From positions 3,135,010 to 3,199,009 of the forward strand of contig NW_006766883.1 of assembly GCF_000275845.1 (NCBI RefSeq): DNA of 64,000 bases. Reading direction: 5' to 3'. The translations under genes were made by a program, and so were the position numbers. The stretch comes from Dichomitus squalens LYAD-421 SS1. Taxonomy: Eukaryota > Basidiomycota > Agaricomycetes > Polyporales > Polyporaceae. Each line of letters starts with the position of its first letter. Positions within the stretch are counted from its first letter, which is position 1. The notes beneath the pieces are model-generated. The model did not search any database, was not told the origin of the DNA, and saw only the letters and a list, made by a program, of their open reading frames with translations. Shown piece after piece: positions 22,630-34,785 of this stretch.

Positions 22630-23606
22630 TCAAAGGATCATGAATGCTCCGCCAGCAACCACCCCCAGTGCGCCAATCATTCCCCCCATGAGCGGTCTCG
22701 AGATACTGAGAGCCGGAGCGCCGTTCCTGAAAGGATGCGATGATACACATTGTGAGAACAATCGGATAGTATGCGTTAGTAGAGAGGCTTACTTCTTGGG
22801 TGGCACTGCGGTAACGGTGAACCCCGCAAAGGTAGTCGTGACGCCGCCTGTTGGGGCCAGAGTGACTGCAGGGCCACCTATGGATGAAATTTCCATCAAA
22901 GGTGTCCCGCTCACCGCTGCTCAAAGTATTAGGATATCATCGGATAACTGTCGCTGGAGTGAGGACGTACTGGTGAAGAAGGCGGTTAGTTGCGTCTGGC
23001 TGGGGCCCACCACGGCTTCAAAAGAAGAGATTGCAGAGGCTTCTGCAGACGAAACTGAATCCGATTTTAGGAAGAGGAGGGTGACTAAGCAAAGAGGTCT
23101 TCACCGAAGGCTGACACTGCGCAATGGCGAAGCATTCGTCAGGATGAGAAGTTGTATAGACAATAACAATCCTGTAATACGCACGCTCTGGGAGCAATGT
23201 AGCTGCCGCCGTTCCTTGAGCTTAACAAGCACGTTCTTTAGTAATCGTCAGGGGAAAAAATCAAGAGACTCGCCCATGATCTCAGATTCCAGGGTTGCCA
23301 GTGCTACTCATGGCGTTAAATCAATTGAGGACAGGAAAGTAAGACAGCCGCGACCAACCCCCCGCTGATGCAATAAGTCTTGTCAATACAGCGAGGTTTG
23401 GGTGTACACTGGCGTTTAGCAACTCACGATCCGTTGCAGCCTCGTTGAGCTGCGATGTTAGGTCCACTACGCCTAATCACGTTAACGTGTTAACTGCTGA
23501 ACGTTGTCCGATGCCCATGGGACGGAAGTTCACCATCACGTTTGGCTGGAAGAGCGGCCACGGCGAGAACAGGGAGAAGAGCGGAGAGGATAGATTTGAC
23601 GTGCAT
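22630..23606 (-). CDS. Small secreted protein, possibly GPI-anchored (family member B)
   Basis: Not a family I recognise. Start at 23606 gives a signal peptide (MHVKSILSALLPVLAVAALP) followed by AKRD, a Kex2-type Lys-Arg site. The next exon, joined in phase 1, reads VVDLTSQLNEAATD. Later exons give SSAEASAISSFEAVVG, SQTQLTAFFT, then the core ISSIGGPAVTLAPTGG with TTTFAGFTVTAVPPK, and a last exon joined in phase 2: KNGAPALSIS then a hydrophobic tail MGGMIGALGVVAGGAFMIL to the TGA at 22630. The tail after a short polar spacer suggests a GPI signal or a membrane helix. The middle exons (about 23060-23400) are not fully resolved. Core, tail and two intron positions are shared with members at 25709-26711 and 46010-46907. 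I see no stop or frameshift in the resolved exons. Confidence 0.65.
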
Positions 23607-25708
23607 GATGTGTGTAAAGAAGAACAAGAGGAAAGGTAGCACTAGGCTAGTGGTCGAAGAGGGTACAAAGACTCTATTCCAGAGAGTGAAGAAGGCGAAG
23701 TAAGGAACAGCCTGAGTACTAAGGTTGAGGCAATTTATACAGTGGTGGAAAACTGCGCCCTAACGAGAACGAACTAGCCAGCGCCGGAAAGCAGCAGCAA
23801 CTACTTCCGACATTGGGCGCAGCGACACGAATGACGGGTGCTATAAAGCATCGCAGGTCCATATCCCATGCTCCTCCATCACCATGTAGTGGATAGCTGG
23901 GATGTGAGAGACAATCTGCCAATGTTGAACGGAACAACTGAGGTACTGACGTGCACAGTTGTGGCGCTGAGTCTTAGCCTCAGTTCTTTCTTCTGCCTGA
24001 AGCTTCATTGCTGGTCCTATTGCGCAATTCCAATTGCTTCGTTCGAAGGTAATCCATACCATCGGCGCGCTCACTGTTTGCCGATACACAGCGGAACATC
24101 CTTGCATACTAGACTATCTCCCAGCCCCTAGTCTGGTAGGCCATAGAAAACTCGGAATGTTCGGTCACGACGGCTGCGATCCCCGCGCGAGAATAAGATC
24201 AAGCCTAGTAGATGATGAGAGCACGATCGCTGGCTTGTGTACGTCGGAACATTATTCGGAGAGTGCAAGAGCCGGAGAAGGCCAATGTCGTCCTGGGAGA
24301 AGCAGATGACTTGCGGCCTAATACAGGAAACAAGGATCTATTAGAGGCGACGGCGAACTGAGAGAAAACGGGCCAAGCATGGCAATCACTGTGGGACCAG
24401 GTTGACCCGTCAAGGGTGAGAAGCCTATAATGTTAGGCTCCAACTCCGCATAATTTACGTACCTTGTTGAGAACGGTAGCATAATTCCTCAGGGAATGGA
24501 AAACAGGGAGGTGGACTTCCTTCGTATCCGCCTCCGAGTCCAGACCTGACCTATTTGGCCTCCGATAGGCGCGTCCGTGCCATGGCGTCATGAGTGTGGT
24601 GTCTTCTGAAGGTCATTAGCACAGAAGAGGGCGATGTTTACGGAACTCATACACGGCCATCTATTGTTCTATCTCACACAGCACAGCCAGGAAGACAGAT
24701 GCGAGCGGGTCGCTCAGCATGGTCCTAGCCACTTCGGTAGCGGTGGTTCCTCTTCGATGGGCTGGCCAACAGAGAATGCGCAGGAGCGTTCGTCCGCGTG
24801 CAAGCAGATTGTATCCGTGACCAAACACGCAGTCAGCCTGGCCCACACGGCAGGGATTCGGATATTTCCAGCCGGAGAAAAGTCTCTGAAAAGGGGACGC
24901 GCTAGGTAAACAATTCGTAAATATGTGGCATTTCTGGACAAAAGTCATTGAAAAACGGCCGGCTGTTGCGTTTTGCGTCCCTATTTTGTCGACTTTTCTC
25001 CAATCGAAAACATCCGATTTCCTGCCGTGCCAGCCGTTTGACAACATCGACGCTTATCTGCTGCGGTGATCGCGTCACAGACTAGCAAGGAAGAGGTATT
25101 GGACATTAAAACACACATAGTCGCAGAAGCATGGGGGGAGGACCATTGGTGGACATTAAAGGGGAACTTGGTTGGGGAAAACTGACTAAACACGGCGACA
25201 CGACGTCGGTATACGAAGCATGCTGTGCCTCGCGACCGAAGCTTGAGCGAAGAGACTGAGAAGGCCGTTAATGAGAAGGTATAGAGGCGTAGAGTAGTGA
25301 CGATTGCGTACATATAGCGGCGACTATGGTCAGTCTCGACCATAAAAGGCCGCTGCACCAGAGCCCCGCCAGCTGGCCAGCAAATGGCTCGATTGCCGAG
25401 ATCCGATCGCTACCAAGCTTCTCATGCAAGCGCCCATAGGGTCCGCTGCGGGGCAGGCCATTATAGCTTGCGACATCCTGTACGTAAATCAACCTGTGAC
25501 CCGACCTATGACGCATTCAGATCGGAGCAGTCATACGGAACGGCGGCTCGATTATGCCCGAAAGAGTCTTCTTGGGGTTCGCTCGGCGTTCGATAGGCAG
25601 AGAACATCTTGAGGCTCCACTACAGGAATGTAGTAGCAACTGATCAAGCAAGAAATAGTAGGATACTACGGAAAAAAGCCAAAGTTCATGCACCTGCATA
25701 TAAACCTC
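23607..25708. other. Gene-poor stretch between two related secreted-protein genes
   Basis: About 2.1 kb with no supported gene on either strand. I looked for a third tandem copy of the neighbouring family (the SSIGG and TTFAG core) and did not find one. Open frames here are short and motif-free. Confidence 0.4.
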
Positions 25709-26711
25709 TTACAGAACGACAAGAGCACCCGTAATGACGCTTCCCACGACAGCCGCGATCCCTCCCAGCAGCAACCCAGATACACTGCGGCCCGGCCCGG
25801 CATGGCTGTAGAAAGGCGCGCCAATCCAATCAGTCAAGGCAAGAAGCACGGGCTATAGAGGAACTTACTTCTGCTTCGGTGCAGCCGTGAAGGCGATCCC
25901 CGCGAACGTGGTCTGGAACGAACCCGGCGCTGTCCCGGTGGCAATAGTGATCACTGGTCCGCCGACTGAGGACACCTCGACCCTAGGCACAGCGGCCGAC
26001 TCTGCAGTACGTGATCAGCTATGACTCACCGAGAGAGGGGTGCGAAACCCGAAACTGAGCATACCGGCGATGTAGACGGAAAGCTATTTGGTGTTCGTGC
26101 CGACCGCGGCGGTTGCTTCGGCGAGAACCATTGCGGCTGGGTCCACTGGCATGAGCGCCAGGCTGGTGCAGGTTTGAGACCGGCTTACCTTCAAGATCCA
26201 GGACCGTACCGGTACCGACTACGCAACGCATTAGGACGAGAGTACGGTGCAAACTAGTGTGGCTCGGGCATACCGATCGCTCCGACAGCGAAAGAGCTTG
26301 CCTGCAAGAACTCAAGCGCCGCTGTAGGATCGATAGTTTGACTTTGGGTTTGTGACGGATCTATAGTTGAGCACGCCATCAGGTACCCAGAACCATTGGA
26401 TTAGCAAAATACATACTGATAGGGAAGCCGATGCTAGCTAGCGCGGTGGCATTCGTGGCGTTTATATTCCCGACTATAACCGACGTTAGAAGTTGTTCGC
26501 CCATCGCTAGTGGCGGCGAGGCGACTTACAACCAGGAATTGGTATCGCTTTATTGAAATACCATTGGTCAGATTCGTCAACTGGGATTGAGGGGGAAACG
26601 AAGCTTACTGGCGTTGTTATCATCGCGCTTAGCAAGATTGACCGGCGGCACAGCCTGCACGCTCAGCGAGAGGAAGACGAAACTGAAAGCAACAGCAGCC
26701 TTGAAGTTCAT
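25709..26711 (-). CDS. Small secreted protein, possibly GPI-anchored (family member A)
   Basis: Start at 26711 gives a signal peptide (MNFKAAVAFSFVFLSLSVQA) and a short propeptide VPPVNLAKR with a Lys-Arg processing site, then DDNNA. Following exons, mostly joined by phase-1 introns, read IDESDQWYFNKAIPIPG, VGNINATNATALASIGFPI, NPSQTQSQTIDPTAALEF, LQASSFAVGAI, VGTGTVLDLE and VDPAAMVLAEATAAVGTNTK. Next comes the core VEVSSVGGPVITIATG with QTTFAGIAFTAAPKQ. The final exon (phase 2) gives NHAGPGRSVSG plus a hydrophobic tail LLLGGIAAVVGSVITGALVVL, stop at 25709. The joint before the core (near 26000) is uncertain. Several N-X-S/T sites (NIN and NAT region) suggest glycosylation. Function unknown. 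It is a paralogue of the genes at 22630-23606 and 46010-46907. Confidence 0.68.
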
Positions 26712-29700
26712 GTTGAAACGAATCGTTAAAATCAGCACCGGGATGTCAGGGGTAGGAAAAGAGAAGGAGAGAGAGACGTCAGAACTGGGGTGGTGGGAGA
26801 GCGGGCTAAGAGTGTATGTTGGTCAAAGGATGCGGTTGCGGTCAATGTCGTGCTCTCTATGTTGCCGAAGGAACACTCGGCAGAGGAACGAAATCATGTT
26901 TGCGTAGTTTGCGGGCACTCCGTGGCTCACAACACAGGCGGTTACCATAGTACAGATGCTCGCAGCGGAGCTACTGGATGCATTCGTAAGTTATTGCATC
27001 CGCTGCGCTTATACCAGTTTTCCTGCAAACCAGATATATGGCATGTGAGTAATAATCTCAGCTACCTTCACTTGGGAACAGACTACTTACGGTGTACTTC
27101 ATCTATTGGCAGAGTCGTTGTGTATAGGTCTACAAGAGATGTTGTGAGCCTGCAGCGCCAGTAAAAGTTCTCCAATTGCCCATCGCCCACTGAGAGTTTG
27201 CATCGCCATCTCCATCATGATAGTGTGTTCATCGATTCGTGAGTATCAGGTGCTCGACATATCCATCGCATCGAAGTGACAGACACAGATGGCAGAAGTA
27301 CGCTAGCGCCTAGACATCCATGACAAATCTGGGCACAGCCAAAACGTTAGCCCAGGTGTCCACAGCAACTCACTGCCAGCAGACTGACCGATGTGTCGTC
27401 CTTGTACGAGAACACTTCGGGCATAAGAGTTGACAACCATGTGACGGTCCATGCATCTTACGACAACTGGCGATGGATGAACACCTATCAAGCAACCCAT
27501 CACGTGCCGTGGGATCCCGCACGTTCCACAGAATGAGAGGAGAAGGGGCATACCAATCGATCAGTTTTTCGTTTAGAGCTAAGTGGACGCGGGCGGGGCC
27601 ACCTCGGATGGGCAATCCCACCTGAGCTTGTTTGACCAACCTGAATTGCATCGCATTGAGGCTCCTAGCTTCCCTGAACAAGTAGCTTGTTTGATGCTCT
27701 ATAATGTGATAGAGACGTAAGTGTCTTCGGGTTTACGACACTCCCTCGTCAACACTGACAGCATCCGTCCCGCGTGCAAAGACGGGTACAGAAAGCTGTG
27801 CCCGTGTCGGAGTGCGGAGAGCGAGCAGAAGTCGGCGAGCTCCAGCAAGAAGGTAGCATCGCGCCCGTCGGCGGCCGCGCAGTGCCATTTCTGACGATCT
27901 GCGGGTGAGTTGTGACCCGCCTTTACGTGCACTCACCTGCGGGTGCGCGCACGACCCGTTCGTTAAGCTCAGTCCGCACACGATCGCCAGCTCCGGATTT
28001 GCTTGAGAAGCCGGCAGGCACGGGTGCTCACCTGCGTTCTCAGCGGCCGCCAGCGATGGTGCCGATCCAAGGCCATGCGAAACGCAGCAGTCATCGGAAG
28101 AATGCCGTCAGCAGCGACATTGTAGTGCGATTGTGACTTTTCCATCCTCTCCAGTCCTACTGCCATCCGAACAGACGTCGCTCTGACATTCCGAGTCAGT
28201 ATAAGGCCGCTTCCCTCGAGTTCCCAGTATGCTGCGTCCGGTAGAGCCGTTGCGAGCCGATATGTCGGAGGTCGTCCCAGGTGCCATAGATGGTTACTGA
28301 GACAACGATACACACAGACATGACGGCATCGGAGGCTTTGAGCGCACTAATGAACGAGCTTCTTTGACTCGAGCGCCACGCAACCGCGCAGCAGCAGGCA
28401 GGTGGTCGTAAGAGAACAAGCCACTCAAGCGCCCTAGCACTCCGCCCGCGCCGAGCGATGTGGCTGACGTGCAGAAAAGGCAACTTTGTGTAGTTCGTCG
28501 GCGGCAGACCCTGATACAGGACCACACGAACGCGATTGTACCTTGAAGTTCCAGGTCGGCGAGCACAAACAGTTCTAGGGCCGAAGCACGACAGGGCACG
28601 TTTGCCTCCAGATCCCAGGATCCGGCGGCTCAGGCTTCTTCGCCTGCAGATGCACGGTCAGAAGGCCCCCTCATGCCGTAACTGCATCCTATCGTCCACG
28701 TCCATCTCTCAACGCCGAGTTTTCCGAAGCACCGAAGCACAGGAATCGCGGTCAGCTGTGGAATGCAATTGGCCCAGGACAAGGTCTGGAGCGAGGATCA
28801 CAGCACGCGCAGGAGGCGTGCGATAACCATTGCGGCGGCGAATAACGTACACCCAAGCCAGTATGTACAGGGCATGCTGTAGTAACGAGCGACACCAACG
28901 AACGAACTGGTGCTTCGCGCACCGCAACCTAAACGAGCGTCTTCTCCTTCACCTCTTTCCCGTCCCTATCCCCTGCCAACACGACCCCAATGCCCGACAA
29001 TTCACAAACTCATGGCTCGCCCGACGACCCCCCATGGCGACGACATGCATCCCCCGTCCCTCCGCACCGCGCGACGACGGCCATTACAATCCCGCGACGA
29101 GCTAGAGCCGTCCCTGGATACTGGTGATAGTGTAAACATTACGCAAGGGCGCAGTGCGTAGCGTAGCGAATTAGTGTGCTGTCGGATGCCTGCGAGCGTC
29201 AGAGCCGTGTGCAGCCTGCGTGCGATTGAGCGAGGATATGTTCAAGATGACGTCCGACCGGAGCGAGGGCGAATCGAAGCGTGTGGGCGGGTGATGGCAA
29301 GGCGGGAGGAGGAAAAGGCGCGGACGATTACGGAAAGCGAATAGAACGAAAGCGGGGAGCGCGAAAGCGGGGGCGGGAGCATGAGTGGAGTCAGAATCTA
29401 AACGAGACGTTCTATTAGTCGTTCCGATGTCGAAAGTAGGAAGGGTGCTGCGGGCGAGTCTCGTCGGGCGTGCGATGCGATGCGAATCGATGTGCATGAT
29501 GGAACATCGGGCAATGAAGGAAAGGGCCAGAAGGGGTTATTTGCAAGAAATAGCTTATGATGTAAACAAGAAGCGACAAGGTGTCAATGGGGATGCGATT
29601 AGAAAGCGAAGGTCGTGAGTTGGTCGTCATTTTCTGGAAACGTGACGTGCGGAGGGCCAGATGGATACAGATAGAGCACAGTACTTGCGATGGGGACTGT

Positions 29701-29904
29701 CCGTTTCGAGCAACACCGGGTACAAAGAAGGAGACATGTCATGGGATTAAGCGCAGTGCGCACGAATGAGATAAGCAGAATGTCCTAAATGCAGATTCAG
29801 ATGTCGGTCGTGGAGGTTTTCGTCATAGCGCGTGAGGCCATGTAGAGGACGTTGTTGATCGACCGCGTACGGGGATAGCTCGCTGATGGCACTGGGTCGC
29901 CGCG
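26712..29904. other. Gene-poor stretch, possible unrecognised exons
   Basis: 3.2 kb without a supported gene. Minus-strand frames at 27370-27681, 27699-27932 and 28196-28599 are moderately long and have plausible splice donors (for example gtacaa at about 28543), but their sequences show no family motif and I could not chain them. They may be remnants of a lineage-specific gene. The 29160-29620 part is purine-rich and probably upstream or downstream sequence of the F-box gene. Confidence 0.35.
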
Positions 29905-31347
29905 CTACAGTCGGACAACGTGCTGCTGTCAGCGATGCGCTTGCGAACGAGACGGAAGCGGAATACGTACAGTCATGACGCGGAACGCCGGCATGTCATT
30001 CGTTTGCCTGAGCTCGACTCCCTTGAGAGCACACGCGATCCGCAGGTTGGGCAGATAAGGATGGCGTTCCCCGCCATGCCAGACCTGCATCGTCACGACC
30101 CGTAGCTCGTCACTCTTCTTGATGGCCTGAACGATGTGTTGGAGGGCCGTATCCGCACCAACGCCGAACGCGAGGTGCTGGAGGCCATGAGGCAGGCCCC
30201 TTAACAGCATCGGAGCCGCCCAGGCACTCTCCATCTTGAGCTCCCGCAGCGCTGTGCATTTCAGCACTGACACAGCGCCCTCGTGGGTGCCGCACGTTGG
30301 AAGAGCCAGGGACTCCAGCGTGGGACCGTGCTCGGTAGCAAGGAAATCAAGCATGTCCGGCGCGGGCTGGCGCGCGAGGTCCAACACACGAAGCGACTCC
30401 CTCGAATTGTGCAGAAGCCAGCGCATGAACTCGACCGAGGGCGAGACCTGGAAATTCGTGCGAAGCTCACGAAGGGCGCATGGGAAGGGCGCCACGGTCT
30501 CGTTCGGAAGACGGGGAGTGGTACCGCTGATATCGAGCGAGGCAAGCGAGGGCCAGACGTCAAGAAGCTGCAGTAGCGAATCGCTGTTGTCGGACCAGTT
30601 GCTGAACTGAAGCGCTGAGATCTGGGGACCAGCCCGGAGAATTGCGAGCGTCGTTTCGTCGAACGAAGGAACAGAGCGTTTCATGCGGGATTCGTCTGGC
30701 AAGCCAATGATATCGAGGCCGGGTGCACCCTCGCCGAAGAGCGCGACGCCCAGCTCATACAGGTTTGGGCAGAGAGAAACGGCTCGTGCGAACGACCTGT
30801 GGGAAAGCCGGTAGGGCTGCTTCTGGTCGAGGACAACCTTCATCCGGACAACCGAGTCACCGAGCATGCGACCCCGTGCGGTCGTGCGATCGACAGCTCC
30901 TTGGAAAGCGATATATGCGGTCTGTGTGGAGAGGGTGACATGACGGAAGAGGAGCTTCTGTGCTACGTTAGACCAGCTCTTGCACACGAGCGCAGCGTTC
31001 TTGAGCAATGCGTTGTACGCGACGACTTCTTGATCATCGTAAGCAGACTCGAGGATGGTCATCACAATCTCCATAGGAACAGGAATGGATGGTGGTTTGG
31101 GCTGGCGGATGATCGGCCTCTTGGGGGCGTAACGGGTCGTGAGGTCAACCTCGACATCGTGCTTGGTGGTAGTCTGTAAACTGGCAGTCAGCACGGAACG
31201 AGCATGCAAACGACTGACGTAGTGGACATGCAAGGGCTGCGCGTCAACTCCACCGCTGCTCTGCCCTGCATCTTCGTCCTTCCACCGGAGCAGATAATGA
31301 ATACGCACCCAAGTAGAGGACCCGAAGATGAAGCCAAGGTAACCCAT
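29905..31347 (-). CDS. F-box protein with leucine-rich C-terminal region
   Basis: Probable substrate adaptor of an SCF ubiquitin ligase. The frame from 31347 is open for 472 codons. The F-box-like segment is IPVPMEIVMTILESAYDDQE...LLKNAALVCKSW followed by LFRHVTL, a common Agaricomycete form. The remainder is a degenerate leucine-rich repeat region: LCPNLYELGVALFG, ISALQFSNWSDN, WPSLASLDISGTTP, LRVLDLARQPAP, LESLALPTCG, LRELKMESAWAAP, LQHLAFGVG. The open frame runs into an intron after FRVMT. Joining at the acceptor near 29925 gives a short final exon QHVVRL and a stop at 29905. The N-terminus is uncertain: sequence around 31170 looks like an intron acceptor, so an upstream first exon may replace the residues before TTTKHDVEVDL. 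Confidence 0.78.
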
Positions 31348-33551
31348 AGTTGGCAGACCTGGTATGACGACAGAGGAGGACTGCGGAGGGTGTTAGGAAC
31401 GTCGAGGACGGACACGAGGAGGGGCCGTCGACGGCTTCGGAGGAGGGACAGGATATATATACGGGAGAGCCATGGAATTTATACTGGAGGGAGGGAGGAG
31501 AGGACAGAGAGGCGCCCCCGCCCACCGTCACACCGGCGTTTGTTCGGCCTCTTCCAGCCAATCGAGCCGCGGATCTTGGCTGCTTCGGACCTTCCCAATT
31601 CGGCCCTCCGACTCACCGACCCCGGCTACTTGCGAGCGCCTGCGCAAAGTCTAATGGCCTCCGTCTCAGATCGACACCGCCAGTGCAAACAGCCCATGCT
31701 ACTGCTCCCACTGTCATGATACATGTTGCGCATTCCAGTGTGCACATATTTCTTCTTCCCAGCACCTATCCTGCTGGGACGACGTGTCGTATTCCTCAGC
31801 GGCCATCTCGCCCTTCTATGCCACTGCCTCCCTTATTAGATGAACAAAAAGCACGTCCGCTCAAAACGGTCCGCGTCCCTGCCGGTGAGAACAGCTGAGA
31901 ACAGATCCCATCAAACATGGCAGGGGATTCACCTTGCGAGATGCGCGAGATGCGCTCTCGATGTGGACAACAATAGGCGTTCCGCGCTGCAATGCGCGCA
32001 GCTCCTGCCGTTCATCGATGGATCGTGAGTTCCGAACATTGTTCACAAGACGACATCGAATAGCTTCAATGCCGTATCACATTCCCTACCAGTCCCAGAA
32101 GAGTTGGTCTCCTGACCCACGCTTTTCTGACGTCTCTAAGCAGCCAACAAGGGCTAATTGTCTTTTTTCTGCAGCCCAGCAACCGTTCATATTCCCTTCG
32201 GACGCCGTTAGATCCGGATGCTGTTCTAAACAGTCCTAAGATATGCGCTCTGCTCAGCTAACGACCGCTACGACCGACACCGAAATCATCGCCCCGCGCG
32301 CAGCCCCAATACAATCCCATCCATCGCTTACATTGAACGGGTCAATATCTGCGTACATCCGAGATGGATACCAAACGCGCGACGTCCAGGGAGAACGCCC
32401 CCCCTGTGTTTCAGGTTATTGCTATTTTCGCACATTTAGATGAACGAGGACCGCCGGCGCCCCGCCCCGCCTTCTTCTGGAGCGATGCCGTCCCGACGCC
32501 GCTTCTGGAAGGGAGGGCGCGCTTGGTAGGAGTCAGTCTCCGTTGTTGTTCTCCGCATCACCCTCAACTAGGCTTCTTGACTCAAAGTGACGTCTAGGTA
32601 TCCCGAAGCGCTGTCTACCCAACTGCAGTGATCAATCTCGCTTGCGACCACCACGTCGGCGCATTATATGCGTAATAACATACACACCAGGCGTTCCGGC
32701 GGGATTAGGGCGGCCATCGCGCCGACCACAGCATTATAATTCACTACGCACAAAGGATGGCAGCGGCTGCATTGCCGAGCCCCGCGGACGCACGCCCTGT
32801 TCATCGTTTACGTGCGGACGTCGTCCACCCTGCGCCCCTGCACGCCGACGGGATTTCACGCACCGGAGGGTAGTACCATGTGGCCATGTGGCCTCCGGCG
32901 ACAGCGTCCTGGCCTGTCAATCCGATTTTCAACCCGTGGCGCTGGGTAGGCACACTCGACCGCGTGTTGGATGACCTGACCGCACAAAGCGCGTTGGCGC
33001 CGACGTTCGGGCCTCCCTTCATGAGCCGCATAGATTGAACTTGCGCCCGCGTGTACGTATATGTCCTTGCTATACTCGTCGTTTCCGCAGTGACCGCATC
33101 CCACCTCCAGCTTGAACCTTGACCCCCTTTTGTTGGCTCCGGCGAGTCTCCTGTAGCACATGGGTTGTTCGGTCCGCGCTGTGGCGAACGCTTGTCCACG
33201 GTGATGGAGAGATACCAGATGGGATACCCTGGATGCCAGACGTGCGCGCCCCTTGCACCTTTCCCGATGCGGGTGCAGCGTCAACTTACGAATACCTCTA
33301 TTTAGGAACCGTCTTCGCGCATATAGGGTGGCAGCGCGTGGAGATGGCCGATAGCATTGGACTAGGGCAGCTGCCACTATCATGGGCCACACGCCAGATG
33401 CGTGCGCGTTTACGCGGTCAAGTCGGCGTCCTAACAGCTTCCCAGTGTGAGCGTGTGAGCGTAAATAGTTCACTCCGCGAGCTCACCTGCGCAGTCCCAT
33501 GGAAGTGCTCTGTGGCGTCCTAGAAGAGGGGTTGGTGGGGCTGTAATCTGC
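31348..33551. other. Intergenic stretch, no supported gene
   Basis: 2.2 kb without a recognisable gene. The longest frames (minus 32856-33473, 205 codons; plus 33119-33523, 134 codons) overlap each other, are rich in Arg/Ala/His as expected for GC-rich chance frames, and show no motif. Confidence 0.4.
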
Positions 33552-34157
33552 TACAGTTGATTATCTTATAATGAATACTCTGATAATCAATATCATCTCA
33601 TAGTGAATAGCCCGAGGCCGCACCCGACATGGTATGCGGGGAATTATGCATGAAATGTCATACCTAATAATGAATAGAGTAATTGGGCATATGTACTACT
33701 GGATTTTCCTTTTTTGGTATAATTCGCGAGCTCAGACCCACCGTGAGGTGCTATACGAGGTCTGTGTGGATCCTTTTAGAGGTGAAGCCCCCAGGTTATG
33801 CCCCAGTTTGTGCCTGGTCGAGGGATTATTGCAGATCCAATTTCTCCTGTGTCCTCCATGCCCAAGTCTGAAGCATAACACCCGGACACTCCCCCTGAAG
33901 CCCTATGCACATGCACGGAGCCCACTCATCCTCCTATAGTGGTGGAGAAGGAGGCAGCTAAGCAGCAGGCTAGTCTGGAAAGGTTTTGGACGAAATAGCT
34001 GTTTGTCATCACGCGGTCACGCTACACCGTAATGTCACGAGTGTCACAAATAGTCACTGCTGTCACATGTATGTGACAATCCAGTCATGCATAATATCTC
34101 ATAGTGTATAGGGAAATGGCGCAACGGAGTCTATTCATTATTAGATATTCAACTGTA
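33552..34157 (+). mobile_element. Short pogo/Tc1-mariner-like DNA transposon (non-autonomous)
   Basis: The element proper spans 33554-34155 (602 bp) and is flanked on both sides by TA (33552-33553 and 34156-34157), the target duplication of the Tc1/mariner superfamily. The terminal inverted repeats are 24 bp (33554-33577 and 34132-34155), begin CAGTTGA, and match at 22 of 24 positions. Subterminal direct repeats are visible: TCTCATAGTG occurs near both ends, and the string TAATAATGAATAG recurs internally near 33666. A degenerate reading frame near the right end (to 33998) resembles a transposase C-terminus, so this looks like an internally deleted copy of a larger element. The two terminal repeats differ only slightly, which suggests that insertion is not very old. 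Confidence 0.8.
33780..33998 (+). pseudogene. Transposase C-terminal remnant inside the element
   Basis: One frame reads VMPQFVPGRGIIADPIS, then an in-frame TAA after MPKSEA, then HPDTPPEALCTCTEPTHPP and VEKEAAKQQASLERFWTK before TAG at 33996-33998. A basic/Gln helix ending in LERFW-K is like the end of pogo/Tigger-type DDE transposases, but no catalytic DDE residues remain. The identification rests mainly on the surrounding terminal repeats. Confidence 0.45.
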
Positions 34158-34785
34158 ATAGGGTAAGGCCCTCGGCATTTCGAGGAGATCATTGTTGTTC
34201 TGTCTATCGGACGACCTACATACTTGCGCCACGGCGGCACGCGGTGCCGCGCGCAGAAGAGCGTGAATCCATACCATACGGGGCGCTCGACACGTCGACC
34301 ATCGCGCGCGGAGCACTTCCTCAGGCTTCTCACAAACGTTGAACCCTTTCCCGTGCACGACGGAGCCGCTGGAAACACGTAACTTGTGAGCAGACCCTTG
34401 GCATAATGTGTCCGTTATGAGAAAGCAAGTTGTCTTGTATATACGTGCATTCCCCGCAAGATGCTCTCTCCGCACAGTGGCCCCCACGCCTGTTGTTCTG
34501 GACGCTGCGGAAATGGCAGACGAAATGAGCTTGAAGGCTGAGCACAGGGAACCACATTAGACAGATGGCATGGAACGATGCTCACTTGGACGCCGGCCTT
34601 GTCTTCCAGAGCCCTTGTAGTCCCCATGGCTCGCACACAGGCCCCCAATGACCCCACCTCCAGTAAATCACGCCGTCCCCTGATAGATCGAAATTTAATA
34701 TCCATACCTCAGCCTCTCCTCACACTTCCTCTTCCCCACACCACGTCCCGTCCCGTCCCGCTTACCGCTGCCATCGACTCCCGAA
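34158..34785. other. Intergenic stretch
   Basis: 3' flank of the malic enzyme gene. No gene seen. Confidence 0.35.

Noticed and set aside
32856..33473. Minus-strand open frame of 205 codons
   Set aside because: Overlaps a plus-strand frame of 134 codons. Neither shows motifs, and both have chance-like composition.
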